A stretch of DNA of 64,000 nucleotides from Rhodanobacter sp. L36 (GCF_009765755.1 NZ_LMUV01000011.1:1095576-1159575), one strand, 5' to 3'; shown: positions 8,744-18,791, counted from the stretch's first letter. The notes: generated by a model from the sequence alone, not told the origin. Numbers and translations: made by a program.

Positions 8744-9799
8744 ATGCGCCACGCCCTGACTGCCCTTCTCGCTTTCGTTGCCGGCATCATCGTCATGTTG
8801 TGGTGGCCTGCTCATCATGGAAACCAACATCCGGCGTCGACGATCACGACCGTTTCCGCACCGACCATCTTCGCAAAACAAGCGCCTGCCAATGTTGCAA
8901 CTGCTGCTTCGACAAATACCGACGATACCGAGTCGGCCGACGCAGGCAGCGACTGGCCGGCCAACGGCCCTTCACCGGAACAGGCACTGTTTGCGCAACC
9001 GCGTATGGTGCGCGACGCGCTGGCAAAACTGACACCGCGCGTAGCGGGGAAACCGAATCTCTACGTGGTGAGCTTTGCAGGTGATGGGGAGGAGGACGTA
9101 TTCCGTAACGAGGCGGAATACGCCGCGCAGCTGACTGCACATCGTTTCGGCCCTACTGCACACAGCGTCGTGCTGGAGAACAATCCAGCCACGCTTGACG
9201 TTGCCCCATTGGCGAGCTGGAGCAACCTCGAAGCGACGCTCGACGGACTGGCGACCGTGATGCATCCGGACCAGGACATCCTGCTGCTCTACCTCACCAC
9301 CCACGGCGATCCTGACCACAACCTTCTCGTGGACATGGATCCGCTGCCGCTGGATCAGATCGGCGCGCAGGATTTGGCCGGCATCCTGGAGAAGCGGCCT
9401 TTCAAGTGGAAAGTCGTCGTGGTCAATGCCTGCTATTCCGGTGGCTTCGTTCCACCGCTGCATCATGCCGGCACTTTGGTGCTGACCGCTGCTCGCACCG
9501 ACCGCAGCTCATTCGGCTGCGGCAGTGATTCGGACGCCACCTATTTCGGCAAGGCGTGGCTCATCGATGCACTGAACCGCACGCCGGATTTCATCGCGGC
9601 TTTCGCGCTGGCCAAATCCGATATCGCGACGTGGGAGAAGCAAGGCAAGCTCACGCCCTCGGAACCGCAGATCGATATCGGTGACGGTATCGCGGCACAG
9701 CTTGCAGCATGGCGCAGCGGCTTTACCCCAGGAGCAGCGGTGCCGTTCAAGCCGGCCGCGCCCGCACAAGCAACAAGCATGACCGGGGAAACTCCCTGA
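8744..9799 (+). CDS. C13 (legumain/caspase-like) cysteine peptidase, membrane-anchored
   Basis: Predicted clan CD cysteine peptidase of family C13. The 351-residue protein has an N-terminal signal-anchor (residues 5-21), a low-complexity linker to about residue 80, and a peptidase domain to about 315. The catalytic dyad is visible as H187 in LYLTTHGD and C230 in VNACYSGGF, each following a hydrophobic beta-strand as in caspases and legumain. The C-terminal tail is Pro/Ala-rich. It begins 15 bases after mtnC, probably by simple read-through rather than functional linkage, and converges on the his operon. Substrate and cellular role are unknown; the topology places the domain in the periplasm. 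Confidence 0.85.
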   Translation: MRHALTALLAFVAGIIVMLWWPAHHGNQHPASTITTVSAPTIFAKQAPANVATAASTNTDDTESADAGSDWPANGPSPEQALFAQPRMVRDALAKLTPRVAGKPNLYVVSFAGDGEEDVFRNEAEYAAQLTAHRFGPTAHSVVLENNPATLDVAPLASWSNLEATLDGLATVMHPDQDILLLYLTTHGDPDHNLLVDMDPLPLDQIGAQDLAGILEKRPFKWKVVVVNACYSGGFVPPLHHAGTLVLTAARTDRSSFGCGSDSDATYFGKAWLIDALNRTPDFIAAFALAKSDIATWEKQGKLTPSEPQIDIGDGIAAQLAAWRSGFTPGAAVPFKPAAPAQATSMTGETP

Positions 9800-9829
9800 G
9801 CATCATTGCTGGCTCGTGAAGCCATACGA

Positions 9830-10483
9830 TCAGGATGCTTCCCGCTTTTCATGACGCTCTGCCAGCACGCTCGCCACATCCGCTAGCGATAAACCGCGCG
9901 CGCGCAGCAGCACGATGAGATGGAAAACGAGATCCGACGATTCGCCCAGCAGTTCGTCATCGCTCTGCGCCACCGCGGCAAGTGCCGTCTCCACACCTTC
10001 CTCGCCGACTTTCTGCGCCATGCGCCGCAGACCGCCCTCGAACAGGCTCGCCGTGTAGCTGTCCTGCGGCATGTCGCCGTGACGAGATGCCACCAATGCA
10101 TCGAGCTCGGCCAGAAAACCGAGCGGCGGACGAACCGTTGCACCGAAGCAACTCGTGCTGCCTTCGTGGCACGTCGGTCCTCGCGGTTCGGCGGAAACGA
10201 GCAGCGTATCTGCATCGCAATCGACTCTTATCGATCGCGAGACAAGCAGGTGACCCGAGCTCTCGCCCTTGGTCCATAACCGCTGCTTGCTTCGGCTGAA
10301 GAACGTCACGTGACCGGTGGCCTGCGTTGTCGCCAGCGCTTGCGCGTTCATGTAACCGAGCATCAGCACTTCGCCGTTTTGCCAGTGCTGCACGATCACC
10401 GGCAGCAGGCCATCACCTTTGGCCCAGTCGAGTCGACTCGTATCGACATTCTTTTCGTTCGTCACGATTTTCTCCGGACTCAT
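9830..10483 (-). CDS. hisI: Bifunctional phosphoribosyl-AMP cyclohydrolase / phosphoribosyl-ATP pyrophosphatase
   Basis: Carries out steps 2 and 3 of histidine synthesis. The N-terminal half (to about residue 115) is the HisI cyclohydrolase domain, with the zinc-binding CDAD and [11 protein letters not shown] segments. The C-terminal half (from about residue 122) is the HisE pyrophosphatase with [10 protein letters not shown] and DLVFH motifs. The 217-residue fusion is the usual gammaproteobacterial form (HisIE). It is the last gene of the operon, and its ATG overlaps the hisF stop by four bases. Confidence 0.96.
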   Translation of the reverse strand: MSPEKIVTNEKNVDTSRLDWAKGDGLLPVIVQHWQNGEVLMLGYMNAQALATTQATGHVTFFSRSKQRLWTKGESSGHLLVSRSIRVDCDADTLLVSAEPRGPTCHEGSTSCFGATVRPPLGFLAELDALVASRHGDMPQDSYTASLFEGGLRRMAQKVGEEGVETALAAVAQSDDELLGESSDLVFHLIVLLRARGLSLADVASVLAERHEKREAS

Positions 10484-11250
10484 GGGCGGATCGCCACACC
10501 TTGCTCGCGCAGATATTGCTTCAACGCTGGTATTGCAATGGCGCCGGTGTGGAACACGCTGGCGGCGAGCGCACCATCGACGTCGGCTTCCACGAAGGCA
10601 TCACGAAAATGTTCAGGTGCGCCAGCGCCACCGGAAGCGATCAACGGCACGTGACACACCGCACGCACCGCGCGTAGCTGCTGCATGTCGTAGCCTGCGC
10701 GCACGCCATCGCTACCCATGCAGTTGAGCACGATCTCGCCGGCGCCAAGTCGTTGCGCTTCGTCAACCCAGTCGAGTGTCGTGCGTGGCAATGCGCGCGT
10801 GCGATCGGGATCGCCGGTGTACTGGCGCACGCGCCATTCGCCATCGACATCGCGCAACGAATCGATGCCAACCACCACGCACTGCACGCCAAATGCCGCG
10901 GCGAGCTCGCCGATGAGTTCGGGCCGCTCGAGCGCGGGCGAATTGACCGATATCTTGTCGGCACCGGCGTGCAGCACTGCGCGCGCATCGTCCACCGAAC
11001 GTATGCCTCCTGCCACGCAAAAGGGAATGTCGATCAGCCGCGCCACGCGTTCGACCCACGCGCGATCAACGCTGCGGCCTTCAGGGCTCGCAGTGATGTC
11101 GTAGAACACCAGTTCGTCCGCGCCTTCATCGCGATATCGAAGCGCCAGATCGACGATCTCTCCGAGAACGACGTGATCGCGAAACCGCACGCCTTTGACC
11201 ACCTGTCCGTCGCGAACGTCGAGGCAGGGAATGATCCTTCGACTCAGCAT
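10480..11250 (-). CDS. hisF: Imidazole glycerol phosphate synthase, cyclase subunit
   Basis: TIM-barrel subunit that uses ammonia from HisH to close the imidazole ring, giving IGP and AICAR. The 256 residues show the catalytic aspartates in PCLDVRDG (D11 region) and [10 protein letters not shown], and the phosphate-binding strands IASGGAG near the C-terminus. Its start overlaps the hisA stop by seven bases. HisF and HisA are ancient paralogues adjacent here, as in most his operons. Confidence 0.97.
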   Translation of the reverse strand: MLSRRIIPCLDVRDGQVVKGVRFRDHVVLGEIVDLALRYRDEGADELVFYDITASPEGRSVDRAWVERVARLIDIPFCVAGGIRSVDDARAVLHAGADKISVNSPALERPELIGELAAAFGVQCVVVGIDSLRDVDGEWRVRQYTGDPDRTRALPRTTLDWVDEAQRLGAGEIVLNCMGSDGVRAGYDMQQLRAVRAVCHVPLIASGGAGAPEHFRDAFVEADVDGALAASVFHTGAIAIPALKQYLREQGVAIRP

Positions 11251-11987
11251 GCCAGTGCTGCCTCCAGCGTGAAGCGATCTTCCAGCAGCGCACGACCGAG
11301 AATCACGGCTTTCGCTCCGGCGTCCCGCGCGCCACGGATATCTTCCAGTGAGCGCACGCCGCCTGATGCCTGCACGGCGAGCATTGGTACGTGCTCAGCC
11401 AGATGACGGTAAAGATCGATATTGAAACCGGACAACATGCCGTCGCGATCAATGTCGGTACAAAGCAGGTGGCGTGCACCGTGAGCGGCGTACCACGGAG
11501 CCAGATCGTCGAGCGTGCGCGTTTCCGTTTCGGTCCAGCCACTGCTTGGCAAGGTCCAGCGTCCTTCGATGCGACGCGTATCTAGCGCCATGATCAGACG
11601 CTCTGAACCATAGGCGTTCAGCCATGTGGCCACGCGTTCCGGATCACGAATCGCCACGCTGCCAAGTACCACGCGGGACACGCCCGCATCGAACAGGCGT
11701 TGCACATCCGTCTCGTCACGCACACCACCGCCAGCCTGCACCGACATGCCCGTCGCCGCGATCGCTGTGAGCACCGCAAGATTGTCCAGCTTGCCGGAGC
11801 GCGCACCATCCAGATCCACCACGTGCAGATGGCGAGCGCCGGCGTCGGCATAGCGTCGAGCGAGTGCTATCGCATCGATGTCGTAGATGGTCTGCTGCGC
11901 ATAGTCGCCCTGCTTCAGACGCACCACGCGGCCATCGCGCAGGTCGATGGCGGGGATCACGGCGAAGTCGTTCATCGATTTTTTCAT
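11244..11987 (-). CDS. hisA: ProFAR isomerase
   Basis: 1-(5-phosphoribosyl)-5-[(5-phosphoribosylamino)methylideneamino]imidazole-4-carboxamide isomerase, an Amadori rearrangement on a half-duplicated TIM barrel. The 247 residues begin [19 protein letters not shown], with the catalytic Asp in PAIDLRDG. They contain CTDIDRDGM as the second catalytic region and QASGGVRS as a phosphate site. ATG 11987 overlaps the hisH stop (ATGA); an internal ATG four codons later (11975) is the alternative. Confidence 0.96.
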   Translation of the reverse strand: MKKSMNDFAVIPAIDLRDGRVVRLKQGDYAQQTIYDIDAIALARRYADAGARHLHVVDLDGARSGKLDNLAVLTAIAATGMSVQAGGGVRDETDVQRLFDAGVSRVVLGSVAIRDPERVATWLNAYGSERLIMALDTRRIEGRWTLPSSGWTETETRTLDDLAPWYAAHGARHLLCTDIDRDGMLSGFNIDLYRHLAEHVPMLAVQASGGVRSLEDIRGARDAGAKAVILGRALLEDRFTLEAALAC

Positions 11988-12574
11988 AGTTCGAGAAAAT
12001 TCAGCAGAAGCTTCGCGCCAACCGCGGCCGAACGTTCGGGATGAAATTGCATGCCGTGAAAATTGCTGCGTGCGATCACGGCGGAGAAAGCGACGCCTTG
12101 GTCGGCTGTGGCGAGGCTGAACTCGCACACGGGCACGGCGTAGCTGTGCACGAAATATGCCTGGTCACCGTCATCAAGATTTTTCAGCAGCGGATGAGCC
12201 TGCAGCTTGTTCAATGAATTCCAGCCCATGTGTGGCACGCGCAGACTCGGTACTTTGGTGAAGCGTCGTACCTTTGAGGGAATCACGCCGAGGCATGGCG
12301 TATCGCCTTCCTCCGACCAATCGCACAACAGCTGCATGCCAAGGCAGACACCAAGTATCGGTTGTGTCAACGAGCGCATCAGTTCGACCAGACCCAGTTC
12401 ACGCAGCCGCGCCATGCCCGGGCCAGCGGCGCCAACGCCCGGGAGAATGACCTTGTCCGCAGCACGGATGGTTTGGCCGTCCGAAGTCAACGCCGCATCC
12501 ACACCAAGACGCTGAAGCGCGTAACGTACCGAGCCGATATTGGTGCCGCCTGCATCGACAAGAACTACCGCCAT
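11984..12574 (-). CDS. hisH: Imidazole glycerol phosphate synthase, glutaminase subunit
   Basis: Class I glutamine amidotransferase that feeds ammonia to HisF. The 196 residues contain the oxyanion region PGVGAAGPG, the nucleophile C77 in GVCLGMQLL, and the His-Glu of the triad in MQFHPERS. The start shares one base with the hisB stop (TGATG). Confidence 0.96.
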   Translation of the reverse strand: MAVVLVDAGGTNIGSVRYALQRLGVDAALTSDGQTIRAADKVILPGVGAAGPGMARLRELGLVELMRSLTQPILGVCLGMQLLCDWSEEGDTPCLGVIPSKVRRFTKVPSLRVPHMGWNSLNKLQAHPLLKNLDDGDQAYFVHSYAVPVCEFSLATADQGVAFSAVIARSNFHGMQFHPERSAAVGAKLLLNFLEL

Positions 12575-13638
12575 CAGAGCGTCCCTTTCGTGCTCGGCAG
12601 CTCGTTCCCCTCGCGTCGCATCGCCTGACGCAATACGCGCGCGACCACCTTGAAGCAGCCTTCCACCATGTGATGCGCGTTGTCGCCTTGCACTGAAAGA
12701 TGCAGATTCGCGCCGAGTGTTTCGCACAGCGAGCGAAAAAAATGTGGCACGAGTTCGGTGGCAATCTCGCCGACGCGTTCGCGTGGGAAGCTGCCTTCGA
12801 AGACGAAGTATGGACGTCCGGACAAATCCAGCGTTGCCGTTGCCAGCGACTCGTCCATCGGCACGGTGAAACCGTAGCGACTGATGCCACGCTTGTCGCC
12901 GAGCGCCTGACGCAACGCCTGACCGAGCACGAGCGCGCAATCCTCGATCGTGTGATGTTCGTCGGTATGCAGGTCGCCTTCGCACTCCAGCTGCAATGCA
13001 AAACCACCATGCTTGCCAAGCTGTTCGAGCATGTGGTCGAAGAAACCAAGGCCGGTTTGGATCTGCGGCTCTGCCACGCGATCAAGATCGACGTGAACCG
13101 AGATACGCGTCTCCTTGGTATCGCGCCGAATCGTCGCTGTGCGTGGCGCATCGAGTATTTCATGGGCGATATTGCTCCACGACGTGCCCTGTGCACCGAC
13201 GCGGTATCCGCGCACGCCGATGTTGGCTGCGAATTGCATATCCGTTTCGCGATCACCCACCATCGCCGACGCCGCCCTGCTCCAGCCATCATCGGACAAA
13301 TAGTGACGCGCCATGCCGATGCCTGGCTTGCGCGTGTCGAGTTGCTGGTGCGCAAAACTCCGGTCGATCAAGACCTCACGGAAACGAATGTCTTGCGATG
13401 CGAGGATGCGCAGCAGAAGTTGGTGCGGACCGTTGAACTGCGGCTCGGGGAAGCTATCCGTGCCCAGGCCATCCTGATTCGTCACCATCACCAGCTCATA
13501 ACCGGCATCGCCGAAACGTTGCAGAGCGCTGATGACGCCCGGCAGCAAATTCAGTTTTTCGTAGCTGTCGATCTGCTGATCGGCGGGTTCCTCGATCAGG
13601 CAGCCGTCGCGATCGATGAAAAGTATCTTGCGGCTCAT
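12574..13638 (-). CDS. hisB: Bifunctional histidinol-phosphatase / IGP dehydratase
   Basis: Catalyses steps 7 and 9 of histidine synthesis. The N-terminal 165 residues are a HAD-type histidinol-phosphatase ([12 protein letters not shown] at residues 7-18). The C-terminal part is the IGPD dehydratase, with the metal-binding HHTIEDCAL and [12 protein letters not shown] motifs. The 354-residue fusion is the enterobacterial/xanthomonad type. ATG 13638 overlaps the hisC stop by four bases. Confidence 0.97.
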   Translation of the reverse strand: MSRKILFIDRDGCLIEEPADQQIDSYEKLNLLPGVISALQRFGDAGYELVMVTNQDGLGTDSFPEPQFNGPHQLLLRILASQDIRFREVLIDRSFAHQQLDTRKPGIGMARHYLSDDGWSRAASAMVGDRETDMQFAANIGVRGYRVGAQGTSWSNIAHEILDAPRTATIRRDTKETRISVHVDLDRVAEPQIQTGLGFFDHMLEQLGKHGGFALQLECEGDLHTDEHHTIEDCALVLGQALRQALGDKRGISRYGFTVPMDESLATATLDLSGRPYFVFEGSFPRERVGEIATELVPHFFRSLCETLGANLHLSVQGDNAHHMVEGCFKVVARVLRQAMRREGNELPSTKGTL

Positions 13639-14696
13639 GCGAAAGCTCCCTGCAAAACGGCCAGCACGCGAGCGTTCTCCTGCGGCATGCCGACTGTGAT
13701 GCGTAATGCATCGCCCAATCCCGGGTACCGGCTGATGTCGCGCACCACGATCCCGGCGGCCAGCAAACACTTGTATACCGTGCCCGCATCATCGAAACGC
13801 ACTGCAAGAAAATTCGCCTGCGAAGGAAGCACCGCACGAACACCCGGAAGCGCCGCAAGTTGCGCACCGATTTGCGCGCGTTGCTCGCACACGGTCGCGA
13901 TGCGTTCGCGCGCGTTCGCCTGGCCCCAGCCGGACAGCGCCATCAATGCGGCATCCACGCAAGGCGAAGGCAGCGGGTAAGGCGGCAATATCCGGCGAAG
14001 CATGTCGATGACGCCGGCGTTGGCCAGCAGGCTACCGATGCGCGCGCCGGCCAGCGCCCAGGCCTTGGACAACGTGCGCAGCACCGCGAGGTTTTCATGT
14101 CCTTCGATCAGATCCGTCACGCTGCCGCCATCGCAGAATTCAACGTAGGCTTCGTCAACGACCAACAAGGCGCGGTCGCGCAGCGCAAGAGCCAGTTTTT
14201 CGAGTTGCGCACGCGTGATCACCTGGCCGGTCGGATTATTCGGCGTGCAGACAAACACCAGTTTCACGGCGGGCGTCCACGCAGCCAGGACGGCATCCAC
14301 ATCCAGCGTGAAATTCGCGGCCAGCGGCACGTCGACGACTTTTGCATCCTGGATTCGCGCGCACACCGAATACATTCCGAAGGTCGGCGGCTGAATCAGG
14401 ATCGCATCCCTTCCTGCGCGACAGAACGCACGCACCAGCAGATCAATCGCTTCGTCACTGCCACGCGTTACAAGCAGCTGTTCCTGACGCACGCCATAGA
14501 GCTCGGCCAATGCCGTCAGCAGTTCCTCTGGTTGCGGATCGGGATAGCGATTGCGACCCTGCCCCATGTCGCCGGTCGGCGGCCACGCCGATTCATTTGC
14601 GTTGAGAAAAATCTGCCCGCCACTGGCCTCCATGCGCGCCGAGGAATACGGCTGCATCGTGCGAATTTCCTCTCTTGCGATATCCAGTACGCTCAT
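13635..14696 (-). CDS. hisC: Histidinol-phosphate aminotransferase
   Basis: PLP-dependent class I/II aminotransferase converting imidazole acetol phosphate and glutamate to histidinol phosphate. The 353 residues include the N-terminal LNANESAWP motif, [12 protein letters not shown], and the PLP lysine in [14 protein letters not shown]. The gene starts within the hisD stop (ATGA). Confidence 0.96.
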   Translation of the reverse strand: MSVLDIAREEIRTMQPYSSARMEASGGQIFLNANESAWPPTGDMGQGRNRYPDPQPEELLTALAELYGVRQEQLLVTRGSDEAIDLLVRAFCRAGRDAILIQPPTFGMYSVCARIQDAKVVDVPLAANFTLDVDAVLAAWTPAVKLVFVCTPNNPTGQVITRAQLEKLALALRDRALLVVDEAYVEFCDGGSVTDLIEGHENLAVLRTLSKAWALAGARIGSLLANAGVIDMLRRILPPYPLPSPCVDAALMALSGWGQANARERIATVCEQRAQIGAQLAALPGVRAVLPSQANFLAVRFDDAGTVYKCLLAAGIVVRDISRYPGLGDALRITVGMPQENARVLAVLQGAFA

Positions 14697-16045
14697 GCCC
14701 GGTGCTCCACGCCTGTCTGTTCCATGATGTTTCGCTCCATGTCGATTCGATCGAGTGCCGCCAATCGCAACGTCACCGCGCGTCGATGCGCCTCCAGTTG
14801 TTCGGCTTGCGCCAGGGTGAGAGTGCACGGGCCGATGTTTCGCAGCCCTTCGGGACTGACTTCCTGCACCGTGATCTGCTTTTGATAACTCGCGACCGAT
14901 ACACCGCTGTAACTGCGTGCATAGCCATAAGTCGGCAATACGTGGTTGCTGCCGCTGCAATAGTCGCCCACCGACTCGGGCGTCCAGGCGCCAAGAAAAA
15001 TCGAACCCGCGCTTTCGATACCATCAAGCAGGGAACGCGGGTTATCGACTTGCAGAATCAGATGCTCGGGTGCGTAACGATTGCTGACTTCAATCGCCTG
15101 CTCAAGCGACTCGACCGCGATCAGGCGACTGTGATCCAGCGCCTGTGCCGCGATATCCCTGCGAGGCAATTCGCTGCACTGGCGCGCGACTTCCGCCTCG
15201 ACACGATCAAGTAGTTCGTTGGAGGAACCGAGCAGGATCACCTGCGAGTCCGCTCCGTGTTCCGCCTGCGAAAGCAGATCCGCTGCGACGAATACGGCGC
15301 TCGCTTCAGCATCCGCGATCACCAGAACTTCGGATGGCCCGGCAGGCATGTCGATCGCCGCGCCTTCCGGATCGCTCGACACCTGCAGCTTCGCTTCAGT
15401 GACCCAGGCGTTGCCCGGTCCGAAAATCTTGTCGCATTTCGGAATCGATGCCGTGCCATAGGACATCGCAGCGATGGCCTGCGCACCGCCCACTTTGAAC
15501 ACTCTGTGCACACCGGTGACGCGCGCCGCGTAAAGCACGGCTTCATCGCAAAGGCCATCGGCGCGCGCAGGCGAGCACAGCACGATCTGCGGACATCCCG
15601 CGATGCTGGCAGGAATCCCCAGCATCAAAGCGGTCGATGGCAACGGCGCCGTGCCGGCCGGCACATAAAGTCCAACGCGACTGATCGGCCGCAGCATCCG
15701 CTCGACACGCACGCCGGGCGCGGTATCGACGGCGACAGCCTGAGGCGCCGCGACGCGATGGAACGTTTCGATGCGGCCCGCCGCTTCCTGGATGGCCGCT
15801 TTCAAAGCTGGATCAAGCGCCACCTCCGCCGCCGCGAACTCGGCTTCGCTTACCTCGATCGTATCGAGTTTGCAGTGGTCGTAGGTTGCGGTGAGTTCCA
15901 GCAAAGCCTGATCGCCGTTGTCTCTTACCGCAGCGATGATTTGCTCGACCCGATCCCGCAACGTTTGGGAGCGCGACTGCGCCGGTCGCGAAAGCGCTTG
16001 GCGACGGCCGTCCTCGTCCAGCAGATTCCAGTCGAGGCGATTCAT
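14693..16045 (-). CDS. hisD: Histidinol dehydrogenase
   Basis: Zinc- and NAD-dependent enzyme for the last two oxidations, histidinol to histidine. The 450 residues include [25 protein letters not shown] (NAD region) and [14 protein letters not shown], which carry family-conserved residues. They also include [12 protein letters not shown] and SNHVLPT, which carry zinc-site residues. Length is slightly above the common 430-440. Its ATG overlaps the hisG stop by four bases. Confidence 0.97.
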   Translation of the reverse strand: MNRLDWNLLDEDGRRQALSRPAQSRSQTLRDRVEQIIAAVRDNGDQALLELTATYDHCKLDTIEVSEAEFAAAEVALDPALKAAIQEAAGRIETFHRVAAPQAVAVDTAPGVRVERMLRPISRVGLYVPAGTAPLPSTALMLGIPASIAGCPQIVLCSPARADGLCDEAVLYAARVTGVHRVFKVGGAQAIAAMSYGTASIPKCDKIFGPGNAWVTEAKLQVSSDPEGAAIDMPAGPSEVLVIADAEASAVFVAADLLSQAEHGADSQVILLGSSNELLDRVEAEVARQCSELPRRDIAAQALDHSRLIAVESLEQAIEVSNRYAPEHLILQVDNPRSLLDGIESAGSIFLGAWTPESVGDYCSGSNHVLPTYGYARSYSGVSVASYQKQITVQEVSPEGLRNIGPCTLTLAQAEQLEAHRRAVTLRLAALDRIDMERNIMEQTGVEHRA

Positions 16046-16935
16046 GCCAGCATTTTCTCCACTGGCAGCACGAACATTTCGCGCGCACCGGCTTTCTTGA
16101 TTTCCTCCAGCTGCCGCCAGCTCACCTCGCCGGCGCACAGCGCCTGCAACATGAATTGATCAGGCTGACCCGCTACGGGCAACAGCGTGGGTTGCGGACC
16201 ACCGGGCAACAGGCGCGTGACAGCATCCAGATGGAAGCGCGATGTCTGCAGCAGCAGCAGGCGCGATTCACGCACCTGGATGACGCCATCCAGCCGCTTG
16301 AGCAGCAGCTCCAGCATGTCGCCACGCTCGTCCACGGGGAGAGTCGATGGACCCGCGAGCACGGCTTCGCTTTCGAGCAACACGTCGGTCTCGCGCAACT
16401 GATTCGCGACCAGCGTTCCGCCGCTCTGCACGAGATCGCAGATCGCATCCGCGGTGCCGAGCTTCGGGGCGATTTCCACCGATCCGTTCAACGTCACCAC
16501 GCCAGCATTGATGCCATGCAGGCGCAGCCATTCGCCGAGCAGGCCCGGATAAGACGTCGCGATACGTTGGCCTTCCAACTGCTGCGGCGAGAGATATTCC
16601 AGCTCCTGTGGCACGGCGATCGAGAGCCGGCAACGACCGAAGCCGAGTGGTCGCAATTCGCTGATAGGCGCGGTATCGCGGCCTGCGGTGAGCTGGAATT
16701 CGCCCAGCACATTGCGTCCAACGATGCCGAGATCGCATACGCCTTGCGAGATCAGGCCGGGAATATCGTCGTCGCGCACAAGCAGCAAATCGACTGGCTC
16801 GCCCTCGCCGAAACAGAACAGTTTGTCGCGGCTCTGGCGAAAACTCAGGCCGCAGCGGTTGAGCAGTTCCAGTGCAGGCTCGGTGAGCCGGCCGGACTTC
16901 TGCATGGCGATGCGCAAACGATCACGTGTCTTCAT
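16042..16935 (-). CDS. hisG: ATP phosphoribosyltransferase (long form)
   Basis: First, feedback-controlled step of histidine synthesis: ATP plus PRPP to phosphoribosyl-ATP. The 297-residue length and C-terminal ACT-like regulatory domain (after about residue 225) identify the long form that works without HisZ. The start [17 protein letters not shown] and the strand [11 protein letters not shown] are typical. ATG 16935 overlaps the stop of the upstream regulator by four bases, tying the enzyme to it. Confidence 0.97.
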   Translation of the reverse strand: MKTRDRLRIAMQKSGRLTEPALELLNRCGLSFRQSRDKLFCFGEGEPVDLLLVRDDDIPGLISQGVCDLGIVGRNVLGEFQLTAGRDTAPISELRPLGFGRCRLSIAVPQELEYLSPQQLEGQRIATSYPGLLGEWLRLHGINAGVVTLNGSVEIAPKLGTADAICDLVQSGGTLVANQLRETDVLLESEAVLAGPSTLPVDERGDMLELLLKRLDGVIQVRESRLLLLQTSRFHLDAVTRLLPGGPQPTLLPVAGQPDQFMLQALCAGEVSWRQLEEIKKAGAREMFVLPVEKMLA

Positions 16936-17270
16936 GCCCTGGCCTTCCTGGCTGCCATCGATTGCCGTCTGGCCGCGCGTGCCGCAGCGGCGAGATAGCC
17001 GCCGTTACCCTGGTTGAGGTATCTCGCCACGCGACCGATGGTGGTGATGCTCACTGCGGTACGTTCATGGATTTCACGGTAAGAGACGCCTTCCAGCAGG
17101 TAGGGCACGACGCGCCAACGATCCACCAGCACTTCCAGTTCGGCCGGCGTGCACAGATCACCGAGGAATGCGCCCATCTCGTCGACGTTTTTCAACGACA
17201 GCAAAGCCTCGTAAAGACTCTGTTCTGCGGATTCGACCGGCGTTTCAGGATCGAGCGATCGACGTTTCAT
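16932..17270 (-). CDS. TrpR/YerC-family transcriptional regulator heading the his operon
   Basis: A 112-residue helical DNA-binding protein of the TrpR/YerC/YecD family. The TrpR-like core is at residues 30-90: DLCTPAELEVLVDRWRVV, then the HTH-like YREIHERTAVSITTIGRVARYL. It is the first gene of the operon and overlaps hisG, so it is almost certainly a regulator of histidine genes, with histidine a plausible co-repressor; that role is inference. A TrpR-like palindrome lies just upstream of its own start. The ATG has no Shine-Dalgarno sequence, so translation may start on a short or leaderless transcript. Confidence 0.88.
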   Translation of the reverse strand: MKRRSLDPETPVESAEQSLYEALLSLKNVDEMGAFLGDLCTPAELEVLVDRWRVVPYLLEGVSYREIHERTAVSITTIGRVARYLNQGNGGYLAAAARAARRQSMAARKARA

Positions 17271-17273
17271 AGT

Positions 17274-17291
17274 GTACTAACGCGTTAATAC
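17274..17291 (-). promoter_or_regulatory. TrpR-like operator candidate at the head of the his operon
   Basis: The 18-bp imperfect palindrome GTACTAACGCGTTAATAC (plus-strand reading, 16 of 18 positions symmetric) ends three bases before the start codon of the regulator. It closely resembles the Trp repressor operator, whose core is GTACTAGTTAACTAGTAC. A possible minus-strand promoter lies just upstream (TTGCCG, 17-base spacer, TAGCAT), placing the palindrome over the transcription start or early leader. Autoregulation by the TrpR-family protein is inferred. Confidence 0.65.
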
Positions 17292-17538
17292 GATACATGG
17301 ATGCTACATGAGCTGGTGCGTGACGGCAATCCTGCGCGAATCGAGTGATGACGTATCGATTTTTCGAGATGCACCGTTGCCGTCGACAAGAAACTTATTT
17401 ACCGCTCACCGCTGACCTCGACGTAACCGTCAAGATGCAGAAATCAGTCGTGTTCAAAACATCAGGGCGCGGCATGAACTGCCTCGCGGAGTCGCGCGCA
17501 ATCCGCAAAGCGAACGCAGCAATTTAAAAATCGCACGC

Positions 17539-17562
17539 AAAAAAAACCCCGCCGTGGCGGGG
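17539..17562 (-). terminator. Intrinsic terminator of the THX gene
   Basis: Read on the minus strand, CCCCGCC-ac-GGCGGGG is followed by eight consecutive T residues, a textbook Rho-independent terminator about 26 bases after the THX stop codon. It probably ends transcription of the zinc/THX cluster before the his promoter region (17271-17538). That region itself holds no recognisable gene. Confidence 0.88.
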
Positions 17563-17588
17563 TCTTGTTCGGATCCGGCTTCGAAAGC

Positions 17589-17750
17589 TCAGGCCGATTT
17601 CTTCTTCGGCGCGGCCTTCTTGGCTGCGGCCGGCTTGGTCACGGTCTGCTTGGCGCCCACCACAGCCGGCGACACCGAATGCGCACGGGTGTTGCCGTAG
17701 CTGCCGCGATAGGTCTTGCCACGACGGGTCTTGCGATCGCCCTTGCCCAT
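17589..17750 (-). CDS. 30S ribosomal protein THX
   Basis: A 53-residue, very basic protein. Residues 1-18 (MGKGDRKTRRGKTYRGSY) match the bTHX signature, which fits a cavity in the head of the 30S subunit. The rest is an Ala/Lys-rich tail ending PKKKSA, longer than the Thermus protein but common in proteobacterial homologues. GAGGAG lies six bases before the ATG. It sits downstream of a zinc-transport cluster and is followed by a strong terminator. Confidence 0.92.
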   Translation of the reverse strand: MGKGDRKTRRGKTYRGSYGNTRAHSVSPAVVGAKQTVTKPAAAKKAAPKKKSA

Positions 17751-17816
17751 GGAAACTCCTCAGATAGTTTGGATGTACGGCCGATGATCATAGCAGCGCC
17801 GACCCGGGGCACCTAG

Positions 17817-18770
17817 TCAGGGGTGGCCATGGCCGGCGCAGTCCTCGCCTTGGTCGAGGCAGTCGCCCGGGTCGATCTGTACGGTGACGTGCTGGATCTC
17901 GAAGCGCTCCAGCAACATCTGCTTGATCGAAAGCAGCGCCTTGGCGGCATCCGCGTGCTCGTAAAGTTCGGCGTGCAAGGTCGCCATGCGCGAGCCGGAG
18001 GCGAGCTGCCAGACGTGAAGGTGGTGGATGTTGCGGATCGACGCGTCCGCGTCGCGCAGCGAGACCTCCACGACTTCGCTGTCCATGCCATCGGGCACAC
18101 CTTCCAGCAGGATGTGCGCGGACAACCGCAGCAGCCGCCACGCGCTGGCGAGGATCAGCAGCGAGACCAGCAAGGAAAGCAGCGGATCAGCCCACAGCCA
18201 GCCGAACCAGCGGATCGCCAGCGCCGCGAGCACCGCCGCGACCGAACCCAATAGATCGCCAAGTACATGCAGGCTTGCACCGGCCATGTTCACGTCGTCG
18301 TGGGCGTGGCCGTGCAGCGTGCGCAGCAGCAGCGTATTCACCAGCAGGCCGCCGATCGCCACGACCAGCATCACGCCGGAAAGAATCGGCCCCGGATGCA
18401 GCAGGCGCACGACCGCCTCGTAGATGATCCAGCCGACCAGCACGAACTGGCTCAGCGCGTTGACGAAGCCGACCAGCACTTCCATGCGTCCATAGCCGTA
18501 ACTGCGTCGCGCATCGGCCGGCCGCGTCGCCATCCAGGCGCCTACGAAAGCCAGCAACAGCGCCAACGCATCGACCATCATGTGACCCGCATCGGCCAGC
18601 AGCGCAAGCGAGCCGGACCACACGCCGCCGACAGCCTCGGCCACCATGGTTAAGACGGTCAATGCAAAGGCGAAAAGCAGCTTGCGGCCACGATGTCCGT
18701 GCGAGCCATGCGCCTCGGTCGCCGAATGCACATGCGGATGATCGTGATGGTGGGCGTGTTGGGTATTCAT
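17817..18770 (-). CDS. Cation diffusion facilitator (CDF) zinc/metal exporter
   Basis: Inner-membrane proton-coupled exporter of Zn2+ or similar divalent cations. The 317-residue protein has a His-rich cytoplasmic N-terminus (HAHHHDHPHVH) and six transmembrane helices. The HxxxD metal-site motifs are HMMVD in helix 2 (LLADAGHMMVDALALL) and HVLGD in helix 5. The cytoplasmic dimerisation domain includes HHLHVWQL, and the C-terminus ends CAGHGHP. The closest named families are ZitB/CzcD. It lies 58 bases after the MerC-like gene on the same strand, with no clear ribosome binding site; an internal hairpin occupies the gap. Confidence 0.93.
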   Translation of the reverse strand: MNTQHAHHHDHPHVHSATEAHGSHGHRGRKLLFAFALTVLTMVAEAVGGVWSGSLALLADAGHMMVDALALLLAFVGAWMATRPADARRSYGYGRMEVLVGFVNALSQFVLVGWIIYEAVVRLLHPGPILSGVMLVVAIGGLLVNTLLLRTLHGHAHDDVNMAGASLHVLGDLLGSVAAVLAALAIRWFGWLWADPLLSLLVSLLILASAWRLLRLSAHILLEGVPDGMDSEVVEVSLRDADASIRNIHHLHVWQLASGSRMATLHAELYEHADAAKALLSIKQMLLERFEIQHVTVQIDPGDCLDQGEDCAGHGHP

Positions 18771-18791
18771 CGACGCATGCTAGGAATGGCC

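Noticed and set aside
12700-13980. A 426-codon plus-strand open frame antisense to hisB and hisC
   Set aside because: It is contradicted by the overlapping, fully motif-supported his genes.
17345-17527. A 60-codon plus-strand open frame upstream of the his operon
   Set aside because: It has no ribosome binding site and an amino acid composition not resembling a protein; it lies in the his promoter region.
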